NCBI GenBank assembly: GCA_030447865.1
Contig: JAUJOD010000003.1
Location: forward strand, 91,127-128,998
Source of the DNA: Nocardioidaceae bacterium
GTDB taxonomy: Bacteria > Actinomycetota > Actinomycetes > Propionibacteriales > Nocardioidaceae
Direction of reading: 5' to 3'
Length of the DNA: 37,872 bases
The notes beneath the pieces are model-generated. The model was given only the letters and a program-made list of their open reading frames with translations. It searched no databases and had not been told where the DNA came from. Shown piece by piece: positions 24,329-31,715 of the stretch. Positions within the stretch are counted from its first letter, which is position 1. Each line of letters starts with the position of its first letter. The position numbers and the translations under genes were made by a program.

Positions 24329-24895
24329 TCAGCCGGCGGAGGTCAGGTCGGTGTGCAGGCGCACCTGCTTGACCGTGACGGAGCCGTCACCGTACAGGTC
24401 AAGCTCGCGATGAGCGCCATCCGGCGCCCACCCCTGGTCGACGAGGAACGCGCGCAGGTCGTCGACGGTCGACCCCAGCCAGTACGTCGCCCGCGCGAAC
24501 CCGTCGGACCGCAAGGTGTCCACGGCCGCGTGCAGCAGCCGCGAGCCGTGGCCGGCGTTGCGCTGCTCGGGGTCGACAACGAACTCGGTGACCTCGGCGT
24601 CCTTCGCTGGGTGTGCGTCGCTGTCAGTGGCTGGTGCCGTGGCGGCGAATCCACGCACGGTGGCGCGATCCAGGGCGACGAGCACGCGCTGGCGCGCCTC
24701 GGCGGGGCGCGCGATCGACTTCTCCCAGGCGCTGGTGAAGGACTCGACGGGCAACCGGTCGAGTACCTCAGGCGGGAGCAGGTCGGCGTACAGCTCGCGC
24801 CAGGCCCGCACCTGCAGCCGTGCGACGGCGGGTGCGTCCGCAGCCCAGGCCACCCGGACGCTGACGTCAGCCGTGGGCGTGCTCACGCCCTGCAT
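24329..24895 (-). CDS. GNAT family N-acetyltransferase
   Basis: A 188-residue acetyl-CoA-dependent transferase. The acetyl-CoA loop is in VVDPEQRNAGHGSRLLHAAV (the Q/R-x-x-G-x-G pattern), preceded by the substrate-binding VRAWRELYADLLPPEVLDRL region typical of the family. The substrate is unknown; co-transcription with an amino-acid exporter may hint at amino-acid or peptide acetylation, as inference. An in-frame GTG at 24886 is an alternative start. Confidence 0.9.
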   Translation of the reverse strand: MQGVSTPTADVSVRVAWAADAPAVARLQVRAWRELYADLLPPEVLDRLPVESFTSAWEKSIARPAEARQRVLVALDRATVRGFAATAPATDSDAHPAKDAEVTEFVVDPEQRNAGHGSRLLHAAVDTLRSDGFARATYWLGSTVDDLRAFLVDQGWAPDGAHRELDLYGDGSVTVKQVRLHTDLTSAG

Positions 24896-24923
24896 TCTCG
24901 CAGGTACGACGCGAGCGAAAGGG

Positions 24924-26108
24924 CTACGGCTTCAGTTGCACCTTGACCGTGCCGTCGTCCTTCTTCTGGAAGTTCCGGTACGCCGTGGGCGCCTCGTCGA
25001 TCGGCAGCCGGTGGGTCGCGAAGGTGTCGACGCCGAGCGGGTCGTCGTCGGTGAGCAGCGGCAGGATGTCGTCGGCGTACCGCTTGACGTTCGCCTGACC
25101 CATGCGCAACTGGACCTGCTTGTCGAACAGCGTCAGCATCGGGATGGGGTCAGCCATGCCGCCGTACACGCCGCTGAGCGAGATCGTGCCGCCGCGGCGC
25201 ACCATGTCGATCGCGGAGTAGAGGGCGCCGAGCCGGTCGGTGCCGGCTGTCTTCATCATCGGTCTGGCGACGACGTCCGGCAGCTTTGACGCCGCCTGCT
25301 GCGCCATCTTGTTGACCGGTGACCCGTGCGCCTCCATGCCGACGGCGTCGATCACCGAGTCCGGTCCGCGGCCGTCGGTGATCGTGCGGATGGCGTCGCC
25401 GAGGTCCTTCTTGTGCTCACGCATGTCGACGGTTTCGACGCCACGGGCGGCGGCTCGCTCGAGCCGCTCAGGCACCCGGTCGATCCCGATGACCCGTTCC
25501 ACGCCGAGGTGGGTGGCGATCCGGCAGGCCATGTCGCCGATCGGGCCGAGGCCGAGTACGGCGAGCGTGCCGCCGGGGGGGACGTCGGCGTACGCGACGG
25601 CCTGCCAAGCGGTCGGCAGCACGTCGGAGAGGTAGACGTAGCGGTCGTCGGGCGGACCGTGCGGCACCTTGATGTGCGTGAACTGCGCCCGCGGCACCCG
25701 GAGGTACTCCGCCTGCGCGCCCGGGATGTGGCCGTACAGCTTGGAGTAGCCGAAGATCGCCGCGCCCATGCCTTGGTCGCGCACCTGGGTGATCTCGCAC
25801 TGCGTGTAGAGCTCGAGGTTGCACATGTAGCAGCTGCCGCAGGAGATCTGGAACGGCATCACGACCCGATCGCCCGGTTGAAGGTTGGTTACCTCGCTGC
25901 CGACCTCCTCGACGATGCCCATCGGCTCGTGGCCGAGGATGTCGCCCTCGTCCATGAACGCGCCGAGCACCTCGTACAGGTGCAGGTCTGAGCCGCAGAT
26001 GTTCGTGGTGGTGATCCGCACGATCGCGTCGGTGGGTTCCTCGATCTTCGGGTCGGGCACGTTGTCGACGCGTACGTCGCGCTTGCCGTGCCAGGTGACT
26101 GCCTTCAT
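24924..26108 (-). CDS. Zinc-dependent alcohol dehydrogenase family protein
   Basis: A 394-residue medium-chain dehydrogenase. Catalytic zinc ligands: C38 in NICGSDLHLYE and H60-E61 in ILGHEPMG; structural zinc ligands C90, C93, C96 and C104. The Rossmann motif is LAVLGLGPIGDMACRIA, with an acidic residue after it (IGIDRV) favouring NAD. The insert around NKMAQQAASKLPDVVARPMM is typical of the glutathione-independent formaldehyde dehydrogenase-like subgroup. The ATG at 26108 has AGGAGGAG at ideal spacing; a longer frame from 26231 has no support. The physiological substrate is unknown. Confidence 0.94.
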   Translation of the reverse strand: MKAVTWHGKRDVRVDNVPDPKIEEPTDAIVRITTTNICGSDLHLYEVLGAFMDEGDILGHEPMGIVEEVGSEVTNLQPGDRVVMPFQISCGSCYMCNLELYTQCEITQVRDQGMGAAIFGYSKLYGHIPGAQAEYLRVPRAQFTHIKVPHGPPDDRYVYLSDVLPTAWQAVAYADVPPGGTLAVLGLGPIGDMACRIATHLGVERVIGIDRVPERLERAAARGVETVDMREHKKDLGDAIRTITDGRGPDSVIDAVGMEAHGSPVNKMAQQAASKLPDVVARPMMKTAGTDRLGALYSAIDMVRRGGTISLSGVYGGMADPIPMLTLFDKQVQLRMGQANVKRYADDILPLLTDDDPLGVDTFATHRLPIDEAPTAYRNFQKKDDGTVKVQLKP

Positions 26109-26232
26109 GCGGCTCCTCCTGCTGAGTCCTTGCGTGTGGTGCCGAGTCCTGCGGGCAGGCGTGCTGTGCCCTGGCGGCGGCTTGGTCAAACGCGGTGCTC
26201 GCCTCGCCGCGGTTCGCCGACCCCCGCACAAG

Positions 26233-26291
26233 TGCTGACCGAAGTCGACAATTCCGCCCGTTATGGGCTCGAACGCCGACTTCGGTCAGCA
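26233..26291. repeat. Long perfect-arm palindrome (family D)
   Basis: TGCTGACCGAAGTCG (26233-26247) and CGACTTCGGTCAGCA (26277-26291) are perfect 15-base complements around a 29-base interior that itself contains GCCC/GGGC arms. It lies between divergent genes (zinc dehydrogenase and ChaB-like). Only one copy is in this window, so calling it a repeat rests on its similar build to families A-C. Confidence 0.6.
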
Positions 26292-26363
26292 GTTCGGCAG
26301 GGCAACTGGCGCCAACGGGACCGAGGTTGGGCGGTAGCGTGCAGAGCACAGGAAGGAGGCGGC

Positions 26364-26789
26364 ATGCCGAAGACCACGAAGAAGGGCGAGCCGAAGCAGA
26401 GCGAGCTGCCGAGCACGTTGCAGCGCTCCGGCGACAAGGCGCAGCGGACGTTCGCGAAGGCGCACGACTCGGCGGCTGAGTCCTACGGCGATGAGGAGCG
26501 CGCCAACCGGGTGGCCTTCTCAGCCCTCAAGCACACCCACGAGAAGGTCGGCGACCACTGGGAGCCGAAGGAGGAGCCGGGGCCGTCAGATCCGCAGGCG
26601 GAGGGAGGCGTCGGCACCAACCGCCCGACCGCCGGCGGAGTCGACGCGAACGCCTCGAAGAAGCACCTGCAAGACCTCGCCCGCCGCCTCGGCGTCTCCG
26701 GCCGATCGAGGATGACCAAGGACGAGCTGGTCGAGGCGATCCAGAAGGCCAACGACAGGGAGACGCGCAAAGCGCGCGAGAACTCCTGA
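26364..26789 (+). CDS. ChaB family protein with a Rho N-terminal-like domain
   Basis: A 141-residue, very hydrophilic protein. Residues about 12-65 match the ChaB domain (ELPSTLQRSGDKAQRTFAKA ... AFSALKHTHEKVGDHW); residues about 96-130 match a Rho_N/SAP-like helix-extended-helix (KKHLQDLARRLGVSGRSRMT, then KDELVEAIQKAN), a likely nucleic-acid-binding part. ChaB was named for a cation transport regulator but its function is unsettled. GGAAGGAGG precedes ATG 26364, which decides the start against in-frame upstream codons. Confidence 0.9.
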   Translation: MPKTTKKGEPKQSELPSTLQRSGDKAQRTFAKAHDSAAESYGDEERANRVAFSALKHTHEKVGDHWEPKEEPGPSDPQAEGGVGTNRPTAGGVDANASKKHLQDLARRLGVSGRSRMTKDELVEAIQKANDRETRKARENS

Positions 26790-26859
26790 TCTCAGCCGCC
26801 GGATGGGTGGTGCGGCCGTGGCCGCACCACCCACCGCCCGTCGTGAGCAGGCTGAGATC
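26788..26859. terminator. Bidirectional terminator with nested stems
   Basis: The inner stem GGGTGGTGCGGCC (26805-26817) pairs perfectly over 13 bases with 26820-26832, leaving a two-base gap. The outer arms GATCTCAGCC (26788-26797) and GGCTGAGATC (26850-26859) pair perfectly over ten. The element starts inside the stop codon of the ChaB-like gene and separates convergent genes. Confidence 0.75.
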
Positions 26860-26869
26860 TGCCGTTCAG

Positions 26870-26891
26870 GTCAGCGTCAGTAGACGCTGAC
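26870..26891 (-). terminator. Hairpin across the protease stop codon
   Basis: GTCAGCGTC (26870-26878) and GACGCTGAC (26883-26891) are perfect complements with a four-base loop, enclosing the protease stop codon (26877-26879). It may protect the mRNA 3' end or slow terminating ribosomes. Confidence 0.5.
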
Positions 26892-27971
26892 GCCGTACGC
26901 GTTGAGCACCTCGGTCACCGGCTGGAAGTACGTCGTCCCGCCGGTGCTGCAGTTGCCGCTGCCGCCGGAGGTCAGCCCGATGGCGTAGGTGCCGTCGAAC
27001 AGCGACCCGCCGCTGTCGCCACCCTCGGCGCACACGTTGGTCTTGATCAGGCCGTACACCGAGCCCTCCGCGTAGTTGACGGTGGAGTTCAGCGCCTGCA
27101 CGTAGCCGCCGCGCAGGCCGGTGGTGCTGCCGCTGCGCCGGACGTACTCACCGACATAGGCGTTGGCTGCGGCGGTGATGTCCTGGTAGCTGCCGTTGTA
27201 CAGGTAGACGTTCCCCGGCTTGGAGATGCTGCTGGAGTGGCGCACGATGCCGTAGTCGTTGCCGGGGAAGCTGGTGCCGGCGCGCGGCCCGAGGTACGTC
27301 GACTGGCTGGAGTTGGCGTACCAGTACGTCGCGATGTTCGTGCAGTGCCCCGCGGTGAGGAAGTAGTAGTAGCTGCCGCTGCGGACGTTGAAGCCGAGCG
27401 AGCACCGGGAGCCGCCGCCGTAGATGGCCTGGCCGCCGGAGATCGTGGGCTGCAGGCGTCCGGACGTGCGGTCGAGACTGGTGCGGGCCGCGAACCGGCT
27501 CGTCACCGCCCGCAGCTTGGCCATCTCGGACCGCGACACGGTGCGGTCGGCGGTTACGTCGACCTCGTTTCCGCGCGGGTCGATCGCCCACGCGGTGCCC
27601 GCAATGGTTGCCCGAGCGGTCAGGGCGTCGGTGACCCGGTCGAGCTGGCGGGTGCTGAAGGCGACCAGCCGAGGCTTTGCCCCCGCCGCGCGTACTGCAG
27701 CGAAGTCCTGGCGGCTTGTCACGTTGACGACCATCGTGCCGGTGCGAGCGTTGTAGTAAGTACCGGCCGCGTCGCCAAGCTGCCGCTCAACGCCGGTCGC
27801 GGCACGGGCCAGCACTCGAGCGGCGTCGGAGCGCTGCTCATCCGCGGTCGACTTTGCAGCCGGCGGAGTGCCGGCGGCCTGGGCGTTGGGAGTAGTGAGC
27901 AGCGCGGCTGCAAGCAGTCCTGCGCTAGCGACAGCCGCTACGGAGCTGCGACGGGCGGAAAACCGGGTCAT
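26877..27971 (-). CDS. Secreted streptogrisin-type (S1) serine protease precursor
   Basis: A 364-residue preproprotein. A Sec signal peptide ([20 protein letters not shown], cleavage near NAQA-A) is followed by an alpha-lytic-protease-type pro-region (about 40-175) and a mature chymotrypsin-fold domain beginning near [11 protein letters not shown] (about 177). The triad is complete: H209 in TAGHC, D239 in GNDYGIV, S320 in GGDSGG. Cysteine pairs 190/210 and 314/341 suit the usual disulfides. AGGTAGG precedes the ATG. The pro-region normally acts as folding chaperone and inhibitor. Confidence 0.95.
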   Translation of the reverse strand: MTRFSARRSSVAAVASAGLLAAALLTTPNAQAAGTPPAAKSTADEQRSDAARVLARAATGVERQLGDAAGTYYNARTGTMVVNVTSRQDFAAVRAAGAKPRLVAFSTRQLDRVTDALTARATIAGTAWAIDPRGNEVDVTADRTVSRSEMAKLRAVTSRFAARTSLDRTSGRLQPTISGGQAIYGGGSRCSLGFNVRSGSYYYFLTAGHCTNIATYWYANSSQSTYLGPRAGTSFPGNDYGIVRHSSSISKPGNVYLYNGSYQDITAAANAYVGEYVRRSGSTTGLRGGYVQALNSTVNYAEGSVYGLIKTNVCAEGGDSGGSLFDGTYAIGLTSGGSGNCSTGGTTYFQPVTEVLNAYGVSVY

Positions 27972-28318
27972 GTATGCCTACCTCTCTCACGGCAGATGCC
28001 GTCTGCGGGTTCGGCGGCCCGACGCGACGTCCTCGTTGGGGGTCGTAGCGCCGTGCCACCGGCAAGGTCACGTGGGAGCATACTCACGGTTAACCGATTG
28101 TCACCCCCTGCGACCATATTTTTTGCAACCCGTCGCGTTCTTCGCAAGTAGTAGCCGAATCGGGCCGCAGTACGCCCGTTCTACGACGACTTGCCGTGGC
28201 GATCAGCGTGGGCGTCTCAACCGCCGGGTGCTTGCAACGCTGTGACCGGTACGTCGCCGGGCGGGCCACCCTGGCGCACACCTGTCGGTCGCGCTGTGCG
28301 CTGGGTACTGTGCCGGTT
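27972..28318. other. Divergent intergenic region between protease and sigma-RsbT gene
   Basis: About 350 bases without a gene. It holds a good minus-strand promoter with a palindrome (28077-28104), an AT-rich patch with a run of T (28117-28124 region), and a weak plus-strand promoter candidate (TGTCGG 28283-28288, 17 bp, TACTGT 28306-28311) that would start transcription at the GTG 28319. Confidence 0.5.
28077..28104 (-). promoter_or_regulatory. Protease promoter with palindrome in the spacer
   Basis: On the minus strand: -35 GTGACA (28104-28099), 16-bp spacer, -10 TATGCT (28082-28077), giving a leader of about 100 bases. The spacer holds CGGTTAACCG (28087-28096), a perfect palindrome in the position of a repressor operator. 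Confidence 0.5.
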
Positions 28319-29395
28319 GTGAGCGCTGCGCAGTCGGTTGATGCACCGCATGAGCCCAGCCAGCCCGACGTGGCGGCGCTGATCCCGACGGTCCGGCGCG
28401 TTGTCGGCTCGCGGGTGGCGAACCGCGAGCAGGCCGACGACCTCGTCCAGGAGACGCTGGTGCGCGTGCTCGCCGCGGCGGGCCGGGTGGAGCCGGGGAT
28501 GCTCGAGCCCTACGCCATCGTCACCGCCCGCAACCTCGTCTCGTCGATGTGGAAGGAACAGGACCGGCACCGACGCAACCAGCACCGGATCGTCGAGCTG
28601 CCCGCACCAAGGGCGCCGGACGAGGGTCTGTTGCAGCGGGAGGAGGGCGCCGCCGTCGCTGAGGCGCTCGCCCGGCTGTCCGAACGGGAACGGCAGACGC
28701 TCCTCGCCCACGAGGTCGCTGGTCAGGACACCCGGTCGCTCGGCGAGGAGCTCGGGCTGACGGCCGGCGCGGTCGCCGCCCAGCTCAACCGCACGAGGGC
28801 TCGGCTGCGTGTCGAGTACCTGCTGGCACTGGAGCAGGTCGGATCAGTCACCGACCGCTGCCGCCCCGTGCTGTTCGCCTTGTCGAGCGGCGACCGCCGC
28901 CGTCAGCGGGAGGTCGACGCGGCTCGGCATCTGCTGGAGTGCGACCTGTGCGAGCGACTGAGCCAGCCGTTGATGGAGCGGGGACAGCACAGCGACAACG
29001 AATCGCGCATCCGCATCCAGGCGGACGGCGACATCGTGCTCGCCCGACAAGGTGCCCGCGAGCTTGCCTCCCGGCTGGGGTTCTCCGGCACCGACCTGAC
29101 GGTGATCGCGACAGCCGTGTCTGAGCTGGCGCGCAACATCGTCCGGTTCGCCGGCGACGGCGAAATCGTGGTCGAGCTGCTCGAAGAGCCACGGGGCGGC
29201 GTACGTGTGGTGGCCCGCGACACCGGACCAGGCATCCCGGATGTCGAGCAGGCCCTCGCTGACGGCTACAGCACCTACCACGGTCTCGGGCTTGGATTGC
29301 CCGGTGCTCGTCGCCTGATGGACGAGTTCGCCGTGGTGTCGGAGGTGGGCCGGGGGACGACCGTGACAATGACCAAGTGGCGGCAGGAAGGATGA
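28319..29395 (+). CDS. Fusion protein: ECF-like sigma factor, HX3CX2C zinc finger and RsbT-like kinase
   Basis: A 358-residue protein with three parts. Residues 18-90: sigma-70 region 2 (ADDLVQETLVRVL, PYAIVTARNLVSSMWKEQDR). Residues 112-170: region 4 (LSERERQTLLAHEVAGQDTR and the helix-turn-helix after it). Residues 181-211: C181-x22-H204-x3-C208-x2-C211, the zinc-binding anti-sigma pattern. Residues 229-358: an RsbT-type HATPase with N-box E269xxxN273, DTGPGIPD (301-308), the glycine loop 322-329 and MDEF/TTVTMTKW ending. GTG 28319 is chosen because an upstream extension is Cys/Arg-rich noise. The stop overlaps the RsbR-like gene. Sigma activity and kinase activity are inferred from motifs. 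Confidence 0.88.
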   Translation: MSAAQSVDAPHEPSQPDVAALIPTVRRVVGSRVANREQADDLVQETLVRVLAAAGRVEPGMLEPYAIVTARNLVSSMWKEQDRHRRNQHRIVELPAPRAPDEGLLQREEGAAVAEALARLSERERQTLLAHEVAGQDTRSLGEELGLTAGAVAAQLNRTRARLRVEYLLALEQVGSVTDRCRPVLFALSSGDRRRQREVDAARHLLECDLCERLSQPLMERGQHSDNESRIRIQADGDIVLARQGARELASRLGFSGTDLTVIATAVSELARNIVRFAGDGEIVVELLEEPRGGVRVVARDTGPGIPDVEQALADGYSTYHGLGLGLPGARRLMDEFAVVSEVGRGTTVTMTKWRQEG

Positions 29396-29397
29396 CC

Positions 29398-30306
29398 ATG
29401 AACGAGCGCTCGACCGTGGCTGCTGAGGGGTCCGCGGACTTCCCCACACTTGCCCAGCAGGACGACGACGAGTTGCTGCCGCAGCTGGTGGCGCACCTGC
29501 ATGAGCACCGCACCAAGCTCCGCCAGGAGTGGGCCAGCCGCATCCAGGAGGCCGATCTGCTGCACGCCATGACCCCTCAGGAGATGGCGGTGGAGACGCA
29601 GTCGGTGTACGACAACTACGTCGAGGTGCTCGAGACCGGCAGCGTCGAGGCGCTGCAGGACTACGCCCGGGACCTGTCTGAGCGCATCATCCCGCGCGGG
29701 GTGGAGACCCACGAGGTCGTCGGCATCGTGCTGCTGCTGCGCGACGTACTGGCCCGGTCGCTGTTCGAGAAGTACCAGCGGGACTTCGCGCTCCTGAACA
29801 GGGTGCTCGACGCCTACGAGCCCGCCGCGAACCGCATCGCCAACACGGTCGCCGTCAGCTTCGTCGACGAGCGCGAGCGCATCATCCGCCAGCAGCAGGA
29901 CGCGATCCGGGAGCTGTCGACCCCCGTGCTGCCGGTCCGGGAGCGGCTGCTCATTCTGCCGATCATCGGCGTCCTCGACAGCGAGCGGGCCCGGCAGCTG
30001 ACCGAGCAGCTGCTCACCGGCATCCGCACGCACCGGGCGAAGGTCGTCGTCATCGACATCACCGGCGCCCCCGACGTTGACGAGACAGTCGCCAACCACC
30101 TCGTGCGCACCGTCGACGCCTCCCGCCTGATGGGTGCCAGCGTGATCATCACCGGCCTGTCCCCAGAGATCGCGCAGACCCTGGTCACGATCGGGGTCGA
30201 CCTCAGCAAGATGAACACGATCGGAGACCTGCAGGGCGGCCTCGAGGAGGCCGAGAAGCTGCTCGGTTACGCGGTGAGCCGACAGGACGAAGCGGCGGAG
30301 AAGTGA
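29398..30306 (+). CDS. RsbR-like stressosome scaffold protein (RsbRD_N plus STAS)
   Basis: A 302-residue protein. Residues about 25-165 are helical and match the RsbRD N-terminal sensor type (LHEHRTKLRQEWASRI ... FVDERERIIRQQQDAI); residues 170-290 form a STAS domain (ELSTPVLPVRERLLILPIIG, VVVIDITGAPDVDETVANHL). Compared from memory with Bacillus RsbR, the T171 site is S195 and the T205 site is E229, followed by T230. ATG 29398 is preferred: AGGAAGG lies six bases before it, while ATG 29392, which overlaps the previous stop, touches that site. A 4-base overlap couples it to the RsbS-like gene. Confidence 0.9.
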   Translation: MNERSTVAAEGSADFPTLAQQDDDELLPQLVAHLHEHRTKLRQEWASRIQEADLLHAMTPQEMAVETQSVYDNYVEVLETGSVEALQDYARDLSERIIPRGVETHEVVGIVLLLRDVLARSLFEKYQRDFALLNRVLDAYEPAANRIANTVAVSFVDERERIIRQQQDAIRELSTPVLPVRERLLILPIIGVLDSERARQLTEQLLTGIRTHRAKVVVIDITGAPDVDETVANHLVRTVDASRLMGASVIITGLSPEIAQTLVTIGVDLSKMNTIGDLQGGLEEAEKLLGYAVSRQDEAAEK

Positions 30307-30710
30307 ACGCTGGGCCGGCGCTGGTCTCCATTCTGCGGCAGGGTTCCTACCTGATCGCGTCGATCCACACTGCGCTCGATGACTCTCAGATGGTCAGGTT
30401 CCAGCAGGACCTGATCGGGCAGATCGGTCAGCACCGGTCGCGTGGCGTCATCATCGACGTGGCCGCGCTCGACGTCCTCGACTCGTTCGGGTCGAAGACG
30501 CTGCGCAACATCGCGGAGATGGCGCGGCTGCGCGGGGCGACGACGGTCATCGTGGGCATCCAGCCCGACGTGGCGTTCGCGATGGTGGAGCTCGGGATGG
30601 GGACCGGGTCGGTCCACACCGCCTTGGACCTCGAGGAAGGCCTGGCTTACCTCGACAGCACCGTGCCCAGGAGGACGGCTTCCGAGGCTGACGTCGCCGG
30701 CCGCGGATGA
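30303..30710 (+). CDS. RsbS-like STAS protein, copy 1
   Basis: A 135-residue single STAS domain. The segment IDVAALDVLDSFGSKTLRNI carries S61, aligned with the phosphorylated S59 of Bacillus RsbS (IDSF), and is followed by VIVGIQPDVAFAMVELGM and TALDLEEGLAYL as in RsbS. In stressosomes RsbS with RsbR holds RsbT until phosphorylated. GTG 30303 overlaps the previous stop (GTGA), and its own stop overlaps the next ATG. About 94 percent of the first 118 residues match the second copy at 31716. Confidence 0.92.
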   Translation: MNAGPALVSILRQGSYLIASIHTALDDSQMVRFQQDLIGQIGQHRSRGVIIDVAALDVLDSFGSKTLRNIAEMARLRGATTVIVGIQPDVAFAMVELGMGTGSVHTALDLEEGLAYLDSTVPRRTASEADVAGRG

Positions 30711-31021
30711 CGGCACTGGACGACGTACGGCGTGACTATCGCGCGGCGTTTCTGCGTTACCTGCCGCGTCGGGAGGAGGCCGCGCTGCACGTCGGCTACG
30801 AGCTGGGCCGGTCGGCGGTCACCGACGGGCTCAGCATCCTCGATCTGGTGCAGGTGCACCATGACGTGTTGTTGGAGGTGCTCCAAGACAGCCACGGCGA
30901 CGACCTGGCTGGGGTGGCCACCGCGGCGTCGGAGTTCCTGCTCGAGGTGCTCGCCACCTACGACATGGCGCAGCGTGGCTTTCTTGGTGCACGCCCGGAC
31001 GCCGCTGAGGGCGGCGCATGA
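30707..31021 (+). CDS. Stand-alone RsbU N-terminal (RsbT-binding) domain protein
   Basis: A 104-residue helical protein. It follows the RsbU_N pattern: YRAAFLRYLPRREEAALHVG, YELGRSAVTDGLSILDLVQV, HHDVLLEVL and SEFLLEVLATYDMAQRGF, paralleling the Bacillus RsbU N-terminal domain that binds released RsbT. The PP2C phosphatase domain that normally follows is absent: the frame ends after a short acidic tail, and no phosphatase is encoded in the next 6 kb. It may be a decoy or adaptor for the RsbT domain of the sigma fusion; that is inference. The ATGA overlap makes it the fourth gene of the operon. Confidence 0.82.
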   Translation: MTALDDVRRDYRAAFLRYLPRREEAALHVGYELGRSAVTDGLSILDLVQVHHDVLLEVLQDSHGDDLAGVATAASEFLLEVLATYDMAQRGFLGARPDAAEGGA

Positions 31022-31023
31022 CG

Positions 31024-31045
31024 CGGGAATCCCGATTCTTTTTCT
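31024..31045 (+). terminator. Possible terminator after the stressosome operon
   Basis: A short CGGG/CCCG stem (31024-31034) is followed by ATTCTTTTTCT, one of the few T-rich tracts in the window. The stem is only four pairs. Confidence 0.35.
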
Positions 31046-31246
31046 AGCGGCCGGATCTCAGTCCTGAGCCGGTTTCCTGGGCAATCAGGCGGCAGTTCCG
31101 CCTTTCCAGAGGAATAACCGCCAGCAGCTGGCCTCAGCGGCGCGGCGTCATGGCGGGACGCCTGGGGTGTCTTCATACATGTAAGCCCGAACAGGCAACC
31201 AAACCGCCTGGGGCACCGAGCACCACCGAACCAGAAAGGCTCACAC

Positions 31247-31540
31247 ATGAGCTACGCAAAGAAGACGATCGTCACGCTGTTCGCTGGAGCCGCAGTGATG
31301 GCAGGGACCGCCGCCCCGGCGCATGCAGCGAACCAGAACCAAGATGGCCTGGTCAACGTGACCATTGGCGACATCACCATTCAGGATGTCAACATCGGCG
31401 TAGCGGCCCAGATCGCCGCGCAGGTCTGCGGCGTCAAGGTCGGCCCCGTCGCCGTGCTCGGCGTGGCGGTGGACCGCAGCGGCGCCATGCGCACCGTGTG
31501 CCAGTCCGACCAGGGTGACGTGGTTCTCACCCAGAACTAA
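31247..31540 (+). CDS. Small secreted protein of unknown function
   Basis: A 97-residue protein with a clear Sec signal peptide (KKTIVTLFAGAAVMAGTAAP, cleavage after AHA near residue 27). The mature 70 residues are Asn/Gln/Val/Ile rich (DGLVNVTIGDITIQDVNIGV), with two cysteines (VCGVKVG and TVCQSD) that could form one disulfide, and end GDVVLTQN. I recall similar small secreted proteins in Streptomyces-like actinobacteria but no function. AGAAAGG precedes the ATG. A strong terminator follows, so it is a single-gene unit between the stressosome operon and RsbS copy 2. Confidence 0.85.
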   Translation: MSYAKKTIVTLFAGAAVMAGTAAPAHAANQNQDGLVNVTIGDITIQDVNIGVAAQIAAQVCGVKVGPVAVLGVAVDRSGAMRTVCQSDQGDVVLTQN

Positions 31541-31547
31541 TCAAACC

Positions 31548-31572
31548 GAGCGCTGCCCCGGGTGCAGCGCTC
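31548..31572 (+). terminator. Terminator of the small secreted protein gene
   Basis: GAGCGCTGC (31548-31556) pairs perfectly with GCAGCGCTC (31564-31572) around a seven-base loop, eight bases after the stop. No T-run follows. Confidence 0.7.
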
Positions 31573-31654
31573 ATGGACGCCCTCGGTCGGGACTCCCACC
31601 GGGGGCGTCGCCTTTGCGGGTACGACGACCGCGCACGCTGCCGGCTCGACCTGG

Positions 31655-31684
31655 TGTCGTCGGTGCGTCCTTATCGGGACGACA
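31655..31684. promoter_or_regulatory. Inverted repeat before RsbS copy 2
   Basis: TGTCGTC (31655-31661) and GACGACA (31678-31684) are perfect complements 16 bases apart, 31 bases before the start codon. They could be a dimeric operator or an RNA hairpin; nothing else distinguishes the two. Confidence 0.35.
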
Positions 31685-31715
31685 GCCACCGCAATGAGGA
31701 CGGAGCAGCCGAGAC

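Noticed and set aside
26088-26363. Upstream in-frame extension of the ChaB-like gene
   Set aside because: It passes through the family D palindrome; GGAAGGAGG before ATG 26364 marks the start.
28196-28318. N-terminal extension of the sigma-RsbT fusion
   Set aside because: The extra 41 residues are Cys/Arg-rich and unlike sigma factors; GTG 28319 begins just before the sigma domain.
31024-31045. Strong intrinsic terminator after the stressosome operon
   Set aside because: Kept only as a weak feature: the T-tract is good but the stem is just four base pairs.
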